From Linum tenue (Eukaryota > Streptophyta > Magnoliopsida > Malpighiales > Linaceae): a stretch of 64,000 nucleotides of DNA. How positions within the stretch are numbered: the stretch's first letter is position 1; every line of letters starts with the position of its first letter. Shown here one piece after another: positions 12,201-22,772 of this stretch. The translations under genes and the position numbers were made by a program. The notes under the pieces were generated by a model. That model saw only the letters and a program-made list of their open reading frames with translations, made no database searches and had not been told where the DNA came from. The stretch spans positions 45,037,587 to 45,101,586 of the forward strand of contig CAMGYJ010000007.1 in the NCBI GenBank assembly GCA_946122785.1. The letters are read 5' to 3'.

Positions 12201-13367
12201 GTAATTGATAGCCTGGTTCGAAATGTCTGTTGGGTGGGAGAACTCATTCCCCTGATCATCTTTAAGGAACCCAATTTTATTCCTCTGTTTCCGTTGGACA
12301 GTTGATGTGTGGAAGAAGTTTGTGTTCTGATCTCCTTTTTGTAGCCAATTGACTCTAGACCGCTGACTCCAAAAGAGTTCTTCATCTTTCCAAATAGCAG
12401 CAAGTTCACTCATCAACCCTTTTTCTTCAAGGATTATGGATTGGTCTCTGTCCAAAGTAAGTATCTCAGCAAGTCTCTTTTGGATCACATTGGCCCTGTG
12501 ATTTTGGTCTTTATATACTTGCTTAGACCAGATACCCAACTCTCTTTGACAATTCGAGAACTTTTCATCACAAGAAGAGCCATGTCCCCAATTTCTGTTA
12601 ACAATTTCAAAGCATTCTTCTCGATTAAGCCAGCGTGCATCAAATCTGAACGAGCATTTCTTAATTTCTCTTTGACCATGTAGTTCAAGCCTCAATGGGC
12701 TGTGATCAGACTCCAAAGGTAGCTCATGGAAGAGGGTGACATTGCTGAAAAGCGTTCTCCAGGAATGAGAGCAGAGAGCTCTGTCAAGTCGTTCTTCAAT
12801 TCTGCCTTGGTTCTCCTGATTGTTAGTCCAAGTAAAAGAGTGTCCTTTAAAACCAATATCCAGTAGAGAGTTTCCTTCAATGAAGTCTCTAAAAGGGATC
12901 ACCGAGTCATTGCGAAGTGGTCCTCCTCCTTTTTTTCCTCCAATTACAGAATGACATTCATATCACCAACTAAAATCCATTTGTCATCAGCATTCTCTCT
13001 AAGATTGGAGACAAGGTTCCAGAATTCCCTTCGATCAGAGGGGTTGGATGGGGCATGGACAAAGGTGATAAAGAAACCCCCCATCCGTATGGACAAAAAC
13101 ATCAATAAAAAATCTATTACTATCTAGAATCTGGATAGATAAATCTCTAACCCACCAAAGGGCGAGGTCACCAGCACGTCCCACCGGTGAGATATAGTGA
13201 TGGTTGGCAAAACGAAGCCTCCTCCGCTTCCTTTCCATGTAAGAATCTATCTTCTTGGTTTCGGACAGAAACACGATCGATGGTTGGAAGCGATTAACCA
13301 TCTTTCGCAGCTACCGAACTGTAGGGGTCTGCCCGAAACCCCTGCAGTTCCAAGCAATTAGACTCAT
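9295..13367 (-). pseudogene. LINE ORF2 (endonuclease - reverse transcriptase - RNase H), broken
   Basis: It starts at the ATG at 13365-13367 (MSLIAWNCRGFGQTP, the APE-type endonuclease start), but a TAG follows at about codon 19. The endonuclease continues through SETKK, SFTWTN and SDHSPL. Next come LGQNKSPGPDGFAGLFF, an in-frame TAG at about 11925, then LIPKVQSPDMMKQFRPISC, GIRQGDPLSPFLF and the catalytic FADD box. After a stop at 10476 the frame drifts but the zinc-binding region is still readable. The RNase H domain is intact from about 9729 (IHCDGSFV, AEAAGLLKYI, VPRRLNMLADWVA) to the stop at 9295. The endonuclease-to-RT break is a single nonsense codon in an otherwise continuous frame. 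Confidence 0.85.
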
Positions 13368-13623
13368 GGCGCTTCTGGTGGCTTGGATTCGGCCACCATT
13401 TCCTCAGTATATTCTGATTCCTTCTCATGAGAGTAGTCTTCTTCTGGCATTTGTTCTTCATTACAAATGGCAAGATGATTTCCAGCATGTGTCTCTTGAA
13501 GTCAAAACAGGACATGGAGTTCCCCTGTTTCCTGGTTCTCAAGCTCGTGTGTAGAAGTGGCTTTTCATTTCTTTTTGGGTATGTTTGGGCTAATGGAGAG
13601 TTTTCTGGGTTGGGAGTTACGGG

Positions 13624-15373
13624 CTAGGGACTTGAAGTTTCTAGGGGATCTACTTGGCCCAGCTTGAAAATAGGTTTGGTTGACAAAGAAGTTTGTCTGG
13701 GCTTGGAAGGGGTATGGGCTATGGTTGTTTGAGCCCAACAAGGTTGTGTCTGGTTGGTGGCTGGAGGGGATAAGGGATGTGTGGTTATCTGCTGGAGTTT
13801 CTCCGAACAAGTTTCGAGGAACATTGGAATTTTGGAATTGATGCAGAGTGGGGTAAGCTTTTTGAAAAAAAGGGAAGGGGAGTTTTGGGATGGTGAGAGG
13901 CAGATAGTGGGGGAAGATTGGTTCGTTGGCAACGGGTAGTTCTGGGAGAAGACAGATATGGGGGATTGTAGTTGGCCTGGTGAGAATCCCAATGAGGGAA
14001 AAGCATGTGTCCCTGCAGCGGCGGCTGCCCTACTGGTGTTCGCCGGTGAAGACGAGGTAGAGCCACCAATGGGAGAGTTGGAAGATGAAGCAACATCTTT
14101 TTTCTTGATTTCATCTGCCTCCTGCTGCTGGATTGATCGTGGTGAGAAGATGTTCGAGCTGGCCCTCATCCAAGGTCCTCATATCTATACATCATGTAAG
14201 GGGGGAATCACTCCTCCAACCATTCTTCTAGTGTCACATTCATGTTTGGTGTGTGTGGTTTTGCCGCAGAAGTAGCAAAGAGTCATCAGTCTCTCATACT
14301 TGAACTCAATCCATATTCTTCTTTGTTGATGGCGCAGGTAGAATCCGTCGGGGAGAGGCTTGTCAGTGTTAACCTCCACAAACACCCTGAAGAACTTCAT
14401 GTACAGATGGCATCCAGAGCACTCCTGCCACTTCAATTAGCCGGTTAAACATGTTTTGAACCATTGAAATATTACCTTCCGTTCGATAGGCTTCTGGAAG
14501 ATTGTGGATATGCACCCAGAACTCAACACTGTTGAAGAGGTTTCCTTCTGGATTGTCTAGTCCGGACCATCTTTTCATATGAATGAGGGTGCCTGAAACT
14601 GGGCAGGGACGGTCTTTCCAGATTGCCTCCATCTCTTTTCGTGTTTCAAAATCAAACATGAAGGTGTTGAATCCAGTTTCATTGATGATGGGCATCTCTT
14701 GTATTTTGGGGTTGAGGCAGTCGACCCAAGCTGAGCGGATCATACCAATCATGGAGCGCTTCCTGATTTGTCTATCTGAGAAGATCTTCCCGACGAGGGT
14801 ATTTCTGTGGGCTACCCTGCTTTCATCTGGTAACATTTCCAGATCCCATTCTTCCGCTTGATTGATAAGTTCATTAACATCCATCTTTCTCGATTTCAAA
14901 ATGGAAAGGGATTTCAAGGCTGGAGAGGTAGCAGAGTAGAATGAACAAAGAGGCCAGAAAGTTTTGGTGCTCTTAATGAGTGGTAAAGAGGGTATCGTCT
15001 TTCTAGTTAATTTGTAGTCGATCTTTGCTGCTCTTCTCATCCTTGCTGTACTAATGCATAGGGGATTTAATGCTCTGAGAACATCATCTGCTGTCAAGAT
15101 TTGCAGATCTTTTTGAGGCTCAAGAAATCTGTTGCCCCTTAGTAATGGTGGTTTGAAACGACTTGTATCTGCCAAATCCTTCTTCGTATTCTTCCTCTGG
15201 TGTGGTGGTTGGATGTCTTCAATTTCTGGGAGTGTTAATGGCTGCAGATGGGTGCCCTCTCTATTTCTGGAAGACATATGAAAGCTTCGCAATAAGTAGA
15301 AAAGACTAAAAGTGGTAGAGTGGTTGAACTGAACTTCTCCGGCAGCTGGATCATGGAGGGCAGATCTTTTCAT
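13624..15373 (-). pseudogene. LINE ORF1 (gag-like, DUF4283 / CCHC zinc knuckle), broken
   Basis: The reading frame starts at 15373. Its first about 300 residues resemble the DUF4283-type ORF1 of plant LINEs (VGKIFSDRQIRKRSMIGMIR, FDFETRKEMEAIWKDRPCPV). A frameshift near 14440 moves the frame into FFRVFVEVNTDKPLPDGFYL, WIEFKYERL and a zinc knuckle CYFCGKTTHTKHEC (CX2CX4HX4C). A stop at 14185 then interrupts the frame, and a Ser/Pro/Thr-rich tail runs to 13624. ORF1 products bind the element RNA. Two disabling changes show this copy is defunct. Confidence 0.8.
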
Positions 15374-15558
15374 CTCCTGATGAAGGTGAGGATCATCTCT
15401 TACAAGAGGGAGAAATTATCATCCAGATTGCGTCTGGGAGCGCTGTGGAAGAGACAGAGCAAGGGGAGGAACAGAGAGCTTGGAAGAGAAAAAGTTAGAG
15501 CGAGAAAGCTAGAGAGATCATGATTCCTCCAAACTAATTTCATCATAAGCGAGCAAGC

Positions 15559-16153
15559 TGAGGAGGGTGCAAGTTTTCTACTTTTATTATTGATTGGTGT
15601 TAGAAGCAGTGGAGAAAGGGGATGAGAGAAGAGAGAAGAGGGAGCATAACGATGGGGTTGAGACAAGTAGACCAGTCCATCATGTTCTCAATTTTTTTAA
15701 TAATTAAGTAATAAAAAAGTCGTTAAAGGTGACTAGCTGATGTGCCTTTTTTTTTGTTGACTATGATGTGAGGATAATTCTTCCACCTCAGCATCACATC
15801 TGCCAGGTCACCATCATTTAACAGAACTGCTAGCATATATTTAATGATGGATAATTATTTTGTATTTTAAAATTTTTGGCTATTATTTTGTTAAAATTGA
15901 AATATTTATATTTACTTTGAATAAAATAATGATCACATATTTATAAATAAAGAAAAAATCCTCTCATTTCCCTTCTAGGCCGCAAACCAAGTATTCCTTA
16001 TCTTGTATAAAATGGAACTTATTGGACAAGAAAATAACAACAAAACCCTCAAACCAATCTCAATCATAATTCAACCACTTAAAGACAGAGGGAAGAAGCT
16101 TAAAATTTTCTTGGTGTCTAGGAAGCATCTCACTATGTTTTAACAATCAAATC
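15559..16153. other. Intergenic DNA; possible right arm of a TIR element split by the LINE
   Basis: No gene seen. 15880-15925 pairs imperfectly, in inverted orientation, with 8547-8600. Without the LINE the arms would make an element of roughly 1.07 kb. No target duplication could be defined for this larger element. Confidence 0.3.
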
Positions 16154-16744
16154 TGTAACATCTCGAACCTTTTCTCGCTCTGGATCTAGAGTCTAGACCT
16201 TCGAGGATTTTGTCTTAGGGTGCATATCAATGTGACTTCCTATAAGGTCATCCATCCTTGCAGTGCTCCATATATAGTGAACACGTTTAACTTCGAAGTT
16301 CTCACAAGAACTCTTCCATTTCACCCCAAATGTGTCTTGTCAGTTAAGATTGGTTTCTTAATTATGAACCATGGAACTCTCTCGTGCTTTATCGATGTGC
16401 GATTCACCTAAGGTGTTACATACACCCCCCTTTGGGACTCAACGTCCTTGTGGAGGTTTGTCCCATCATCATTCAAGAGGCATGCAGAGAGGCTATTATA
16501 CTACTTGTAACATCTTGAATCTTCCCTGATAACATATTGTCCACTTTGTGTCGATCCTCATAGATTTTTCTTTGGGATGCATATCAATGTTACTTCCCAT
16601 AATATCATCCATCTTTTGTGTACTCATACGTTTAACTCCGGAGTTCTGACAAGAACTCCTCCCTTTTACCCAAAACGCATTTTGTTAGTTGAAGTTAATT
16701 TTTTATGAGCATAAATAGTACTTTGTCTTGCCTATGGTGTTACA
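16154..16744. repeat. Direct repeat pair of solo-LTR-like units
   Basis: Two related units, 16154-16420 and 16506-16744, each start TGTAACATCT and end GGTGTTACA. They share GGATTTTGTCTTAGGGTGCATA-like, ACGTTTAACT and GACAAGAACTC-like blocks. They are separated by 85 bp containing CTTTGGGACTCAACGTCC. The TG..CA ends with short inverted termini suggest LTRs, possibly both LTRs of a tiny retroelement; I see no clear primer-binding site. Confidence 0.6.
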
Positions 16745-16766
16745 AAATTCTTCCTTGAAAATAAAA

Positions 16767-17139
16767 GGGCAATGTCTATTTTTTACCCAAACCTTTTTCA
16801 AATTCTTTTATTTTAACCAAACCTATAGAAATTCTATTTATTATCCAAACGTATTATAATTTATCAAAGTCTGGGCATTCATTCTGTTACCATTACTTAT
16901 TTCGTCCACGTGAGGGGTGGGATTTTGTTTTGTTTTTTTATACTCTTTTTATTAAAAATAGTAAATGATGGTATTCTGGCCGTCACATAGGAAGTCAACT
17001 CATTATGGTCATACTTAGTCAGCATTACTAACAGAAAAGTTGACGGAGAGTTAACGTTTGGATAATTTTTAGGAATTCAATAGGTTTGATTAAAATAAAA
17101 GAATCTGAAAAAGGTTTGGGTAAAAAATAGACATTGCCC
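16767..17139. mobile_element. MULE-like MITE with 9-bp target duplication
   Basis: A 373-bp element whose terminal inverted repeats are nearly identical for about 60 bp; both ends read GGGCAATGTCTATTTTTTAC inward. It is flanked by the exact 9-bp repeat AAAATAAAA (16758-16766 and 17140-17148). It has no coding capacity. The 9-bp duplication and long TIRs fit the Mutator superfamily, and the high TIR identity suggests a fairly recent insertion. Confidence 0.85.
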
Positions 17140-17148
17140 AAAATAAAA

Positions 17149-18436
17149 TACAACCAATTCCTTTCCCCCATCGAGAGATTGTTGCTGGCTTAATTGTGCG
17201 CCAAGATCGCTTCTTTTTGGCCACTTGATCTCATGCCTAATAATCTGAATCAGAAAATATGTGCCCGGGTAGAGGTATACACGGTTCGGGTGGCCTGGGT
17301 TTACTCGTTTTAATCACCCGACCCATGCATTATGGTTTTGAAAATTCTAAACTCAAATCCATCCAAACAAATAAGATTCCTATGATTTGTGGTTTTCCAT
17401 GAGATGGGAAATGAAAACTATTCGCCCGTTTTCTTTAAAGAACTCGAAAAAATAATTATAATTGGGTTGAGTTGTGTTGACGATCTTTTAAATAAAATTC
17501 AACCCAACACAAAAAAATCCAACTATTTAAATAAATGAACTAAGGTGAAAAGTATCAAAATGCATAGATGTTATTTGGATTAAAAAAAAAAATGCAATTT
17601 GTTTCAACATATGTCTAGTTTTCTCCACATAGTATCATATTCTTCTAAAATTATAACAAAAATATTATGTGAACCATAATCTATATTAAATCACGTCTAA
17701 ATTTTAAGTCGAAGAATGCATCAGGGTAGAGAATCCACGAGGAAAAAATATGATAAAATATTTTAATTTTCTTACAAACATACTGATGACAGTATTTGGA
17801 ACACGAATTGGGTCGGGTTCTACGAGTTACGTAACGCAAAATCCGCACCCAACCTAAAAGAGACGGATTGTACAAAATAAAACCATCACCTAGCTTAATG
17901 TTAGTATAAATAAAAATGGGTTGGATCGAACTGAGCGGGTGGATTGGATCGGATCGAACTGAGCGGGTGGGTTGTCGATATGAATGAATGACAATTCTTT
18001 GAAACAACCTTCCTTTCCAAATCAGTCTTGTCTCATCCTCTCTACATCCAACTTCTTTAATCCGCATATCCATGATTGAAACCCCAATTAGGAATCGTGT
18101 TGTATGCATGGTGTGTGGTTTTCATCAATGTCCCATTCTCACTAACGAAGCCAAAAAAGATATACATTCACTGGGCTTATTATAGTTATTACAAAAAGAA
18201 TAAAGAAAGTCATAACAGAGGGATGCCAACTACGAATTGATGAATGCTTTGCCAGAAAGGAACTGGATCTTCAATACCATAAACCAACCTTGGATTCAAA
18301 ACTTCAACTATATCCAGGAGCAGGATACTCAAAGACGTTGCATCCACAAGTCAAAACCTAATAAACCCTCTTGAGAGGTCTGAATCCTGATCTCCTAATT
18401 TGCTCCTCACCTTGGTTATCGTTTTGCCTCCTCTTA
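17149..18436. other. Intergenic DNA 3' of the LAZ1-like gene
   Basis: No gene recognised. A 20-bp direct repeat, GGATCGAACTGAGCGGGTGG, occurs at 17923-17942 and 17951-17970. Other GGGT/CCCA-rich stretches near 17265-17330 resemble MITE termini but have no definable borders. The part nearest 18437 should hold the 3'UTR of the minus-strand gene. Confidence 0.4.
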
Positions 18437-20563
18437 CTACTGCTTTTCCACTTCTATTTCTGATTCTTCCTCTGTTTCTAGTCCTGAACTTGTTGATCGT
18501 CGGTGAAACTTCTCATGGATCTTTGTCACGCCTTTCTCTACCGGTCCCATTGCTTGGTTGATTGTCAACACCACATCTTTCACCACCTGATAAGAAAGTT
18601 TCAAGCAACCTCCAATATTAATGACAATGGTCGAGCACCCACGAAGAAAAAGAACTAACCTCACAAACAAACTTACATGTTGGCCGCCTTGAACAACAAT
18701 GTCTTGCACACTCTCTGTAACACTTGTCCCTGCAGCTTCAACTCGAGTTTCAGTCTTCTCCACAAAAGCCTCTTTCTTCTCCTCTTTACCACTTCCACTC
18801 AACTTTACCTCTTCTTTTGCAGTCTCAATTATTGCCTTTCCATTTTTCGAATGGGGAACATAATGGTACGCCTCTGCTGGAAATACATATGAATGCGCCA
18901 TAGCTGCAACGGCCATCTGACAATCCGAACAAACAAACAACTCTTACCTATCCGAGGGAAACAACATGGGTATGATGTTGTTCATTACAAGTTCGTATTA
19001 TATACCGAATCATTTTGCTTCATCTTAAATTCTTGGAATCCTAAGAAAGTACAAACTACAACTAAAAGGCTCCTTGAACATCTAAAAGTCACGCATGATG
19101 CAGTCTAAGAAAACTAGACAGTTGCCGACTTACTTCAATGCAGATGAGGAAATCTTGCAAACCAGTTCTGAATTTGGGGTCGTTTGGTAGAGCTCCAAAG
19201 GCACAGAGCAGGGAAATGCCGAAACCTTGCCACCATGTAGCAAACACAATAGCTTTGAAGCTGATGAACTTAGCAAGTGGCTTTATTGGTTTAAGCCTTT
19301 CATGCGTAACATTGTAGAATTGGACAAGGCAATACAGTGCCCACATCTGACTGAAGTTCAGTACAACTGCAATGTACGGGTACCTGCATTCGTCAACTCA
19401 GATCAAATCAGGCGAAGTGAATCCAGAAAAGCTAGAGGGCGAATGCCACTTTTGAAATGGTCTTTCATTAATTCATTCTGGGCAACTAAAGGTTATTCTA
19501 TAGCATACCCGCAGTACCACTTGAACCTCCCATCACAATACACACCAAAGAGCTCCAACAAGAATGCCAAGAACGCAGAAAGTGTCTTCAGAATCATCTG
19601 AGCTAACCAAGATATACCATAATTGAGATTTTCCAACAAGGGGACAAACGAAATCGGCATAGCAGAGTGGTACTGAAACGAGGATTACATATTGGACAAG
19701 GCCGAATCTTTCAATATTGAACAAATCCCTCCCAATGAGATCAGGGTGGAAGAGAAAGTTAACCATAGAAGATTTCCGCCGCAATTGTGGACTGTTCTCC
19801 TCCTCGCCACCTTCCAGCAATGGTTTCACTAATTGTTTTCTGGATTCAGTTTCAAGGATCTCCAACACTCTTCCTTCGCCACCTACCATAGTTTTCCTTT
19901 AATGGGCAACTTTCATCACAACAACAATTTGGCCAAAACCCATAAAGGAAAAATCAACAGTCAACCAACCCAACAAAGCATTAGTGAAAACTAATTAATC
20001 AAGCAATCTAAACAGTGTAAAGTTACCTAGACAAGCGACTAAATAGCTCCCAAAAGAGTACAAGGCGAAAGCCTCATAGCAATTCCTTAGAATGTCACAA
20101 GCAAGCGATAGTTTGTGGTTCCACAATGATAACAACTGCCGGCCAAAACCCAATGGAGTCTGATTTAGACACTTATCAACTTCCCTGCTTCCCACCTTAA
20201 CATGAAACGCCACCCACGAAAAACAAAGAAGAAAAAACACACTTACAGACTCAGTGGCATAGACTGGGACCATGAAGAGAACAGCCACAATCCACTTCTG
20301 CTCCTGCACCGTAAACAACAAACCAACCCAAAGCAGACCCAAAAATGCTAAATCAGAAAAAGACTGGGAAAAGATGGTCGAGCGAAACAAGTGGGAATAC
20401 AAACCGAGGGATTGGTGTAGGAACGGAGGTGCTGGAAGATAAGAAGAAGGGAGAGCGAAACCGCCACCAGAGCAAAGCCTCCGCCGAGAATGAACGCCGG
20501 TCGGTGCAGATGGTGGTATGTGATTCCTCCATTGACGATCACTTGAAGCAATTCCGGTTCCAT
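18437..20563 (-). CDS. LAZ1 homologue, DUF300 / organic-solute-transporter-alpha-like membrane protein
   Basis: Eight exons on the minus strand: 20563-20405, 20303-20247, 20135-20027, 19882-19689, 19597-19509, 19383-19134, 18916-18677, 18586-18437. All borders are GT..AG and phase closes, giving 415 residues. Family landmarks are HLRSYTNPS, EQKWIVAVLFMVPVYATES, CDILRNCYEAFALYSFGSYL, YLVACLGGEGR, ELFGVYCDGRFKWYCGY, LAKFISFKAIVFATWWQG and QDFLICIEM. Hydrophobic stretches fit the seven-helix fold of the family. Arabidopsis LAZ1 is implicated in vacuole function, brassinosteroid signalling and hypersensitive cell death; the transported substrate is unknown. The charged C-terminal tail (Glu/Lys-rich, ending EIEVEKQ) is probably cytosolic. 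It is head-to-head with the cupin gene. Confidence 0.93.
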
Positions 20564-20952
20564 TGTTTAGTTGGTCTAAGAGAAAAAGAAAAAGAAACCC
20601 ACAATTCAATCCAATAGAAATCGATGAACAGAGATTAGATTTTGTGGAGCGACGTGGAAGTGGGAATGAACAAACGCAGGAATTTTCCACCAACCCAGAC
20701 AAAATGAACCGAGCTCGGGAAGGAAGAATCATCATGAAGAGGATAGGCGGAGGACGAGTCGGTCAGGCCCCCGAATTTGGACTCGACACGTTTTATTTCT
20801 TCCTGACTGTTTATTGCCTCTTCAAGTGACACGTGTTCTCCCCACCTGGGTATTAGGGTTTTGCAGGGAGACATAAAATTAATCTTCAGCCGGCAACTGG
20901 TACATCATCTTACTCTCTTCTCATCTTTCTGCTTCTGCCCCCCGAAAAGGCG
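20564..20952. promoter_or_regulatory. Shared divergent promoter interval (LAZ1-like / cupin)
   Basis: Only 389 bp separates the start codons of two divergently transcribed genes, so both core promoters and 5'UTRs must lie here. I see no canonical TATAAA for either gene; ACATAAAATTA near 20871 is a weak candidate for the plus-strand gene. A pyrimidine-rich stretch (ACTCTCTTCTCATCTTTCTG) precedes the cupin start. Co-regulation is inferred from geometry only. Confidence 0.6.
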
Positions 20953-22277
20953 ATGGCTTCTGCGTCAGAGATAGTGAAAAGATTGAATCTTCAGCCGCAC
21001 CCAGAAGGTGGTTTCTTCGCTGAAACCTTTAGGGACACTTCCGTGACGCTCTCCACCTCTCACCTTCCGTCTACCTGTAAGATTACTCTCGCGCGCGCCC
21101 CCAATTCTGCTTGTCCCATCTTCCATTCAGCATCGCTGTTCTCACTGGTTTTTCTAGCTTTCGCACATATAAAATTGTCAATAAGATCTCAATCTGATAC
21201 TGTGTGGCGAAAAGGGAAGTTGAGAAATGCCTTCCTATGGGATGTTTGTATCATTTTTAGGCAATATAGCTAAGTACCATACTCGTTGCAGATAAGGTTG
21301 ATCGTCCTGTGAGCACCTCTATTTACTTCTTGCTTCCTTCTGGATGTGTGTCTGCGCTTCATCGAATCCCATGTGCAGAGACCTGGCATTTTTATCTGGG
21401 AGAACCTATGACGGTACGGACTTAAAACATCCATCAGGATTAGTTCATATGAGTGAAATTTGCTGCTGCCGTTTAACTTTGAAATGAAATTCTCATATAC
21501 CCTCATTCTAATCTTTCCTTGATTGATGGTGGGAGAATAGATGCACGCTTTTGGCGATTATCAAAATCAATTCCCTACACACTACTTATTCATGAAATGA
21601 CTGCACTGAACTTTGTGGATGGGTTCAATATTGCTTGTAGTGAAATATCGCATGTGAATTGTTTATCAAGGGATCAATTACCTCTATTATCGAACTTGCT
21701 TTTAATCACAAAGCATGATCATATACTGGACGCGTTATTTAGTTCTAGGCTTCCTTGTTTCGTTTGCTTAATGATCTTGTTAAGTGTTGTATGTGTTCCC
21801 ATTCTTGCTCTGAGTCACCTTCTTTGCAGATTCAGGTTTAAAGAACACCTTTCTGAATGTTGGTCATCTAAGGCCCCTTTTTTTGTTATGACGATCTAGG
21901 GGTGATGGTCTAGTGTTAGTATATGGCCTTTTCATGAACATTTGGTTCTTTTCCAGGTATTCGAACTGAGTGAAGATGGGAATATCAAACTAACCTGCAT
22001 TGGACCTGATCTTATTGGCGATCAACAACCGCAATATACTGTGCCTCCAAACATCTGGTTTGGTGCATTTCCAACAAAAGACTACACTATCTCCCCCGAT
22101 GGTTCAGTTGTGAAGAATGAGCCAAGGGACAAAGAGAGTCACTACTCCTTGGTAGGTTGCACTTGTGCACCCGCTTTTCAGTTTCAGGACTTCGAGATGG
22201 CAAAGCGATCTGAGCTTGTTTCAAAATTCCCTCAGCACGAGTCTTTCATCTCTTTACTCACGTATGGCAGCGAATGA
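20953..22277 (+). CDS. DUF985 cupin-superfamily protein
   Basis: Three exons, 20953-21076, 21292-21413 and 21957-22277, give 188 residues with GT..AG introns and closed phase. The first exon starts MASASEIVKRLNLQPHPEGG, the conserved DUF985 N-terminus (HPEGGFFAETFRD). The middle exon carries STSIYFLLPSG, ALHRIPCAETWHFYLGEP, and the last exon GVPPN-like VPPNIWFGAFP and LVGCTCAPAFQFQDFEMA. Family members are single-domain cupins (RmlC-like beta-barrels); the plant role is not established. The start fits the first in-frame ATG after a pyrimidine-rich leader. It matches Arabidopsis At1g19130 by family and position. Confidence 0.95.
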
Positions 22278-22772
22278 TGTATCTCCCTCAGTTCCTAGAA
22301 CTAAAGAAGAGAAAAGAGTTCTGACAATGAGACCAACTGGGTTCACTTCCATATATAGCTTTGCTGAAGATAATAATCGGAGGGAATATCTATAGCTTCT
22401 AGCCTTGTGAAGTTTTCCAACATGGTAATGTAATGCTAAGATTGGGAGCTTTCTGTATCTGTATTTACAAATGGATGTTTTATTCCATTCTCTGTACCTA
22501 GAAACTTCTCTTCAAAGTTTACAACTTTTATTAATAGCAAAATGGTCGCCGGCGTTTCTCTGATTCTCATAAAAACCACTGGCAATGGAACCAGTGGCAA
22601 AAAGTGGAACACCCTTGCACGTTGCTTATGCAATTGGCTACTGTGCTATTCCAAAATGAAAATGAAAAAGTGGAAACGAAAGACATTGCTTAGCAGTGCA
22701 TCTGCATCTCCTGTCTCCAAAATTGATCAGCACTTAGCTGGGAGGAGGCACACACGAGAAGCTGTTAGTTAC
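22278..22772. other. Convergent 3' region between cupin and LAZY genes
   Basis: Contains the 3'UTR of the plus-strand cupin and the 3'UTR of the minus-strand LAZY gene, which point at each other. No other gene seen. AT-rich stretches near 22500-22540 are plausible polyadenylation regions. Confidence 0.6.

Larger units (their letters stand above)
9247..15544 (-). mobile_element. Near full-length L1-type LINE with target-site duplication
   Basis: The element is on the minus strand. An exact 14-bp direct repeat ATAAGCGAGCAAGC flanks it at 9233-9246 and 15545-15558. A T-run beginning at 9251 is the poly-A tail seen on the plus strand, just beyond the RNase H stop at 9295. From 5' to 3' it holds a 5' leader (15544-15374), ORF1 (nucleic-acid-binding, CCHC knuckle), and ORF2 (endonuclease, reverse transcriptase, RNase H). 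Both ORFs carry stops and frameshifts, so this copy is inactive. Plant LINEs move by target-primed reverse transcription, which explains the tail and the duplication. Confidence 0.9.

Noticed and set aside
13294..13554. Opposing frames within the large LINE
   Set aside because: Shadows of ORF2's endonuclease start and the ORF1-ORF2 spacer.
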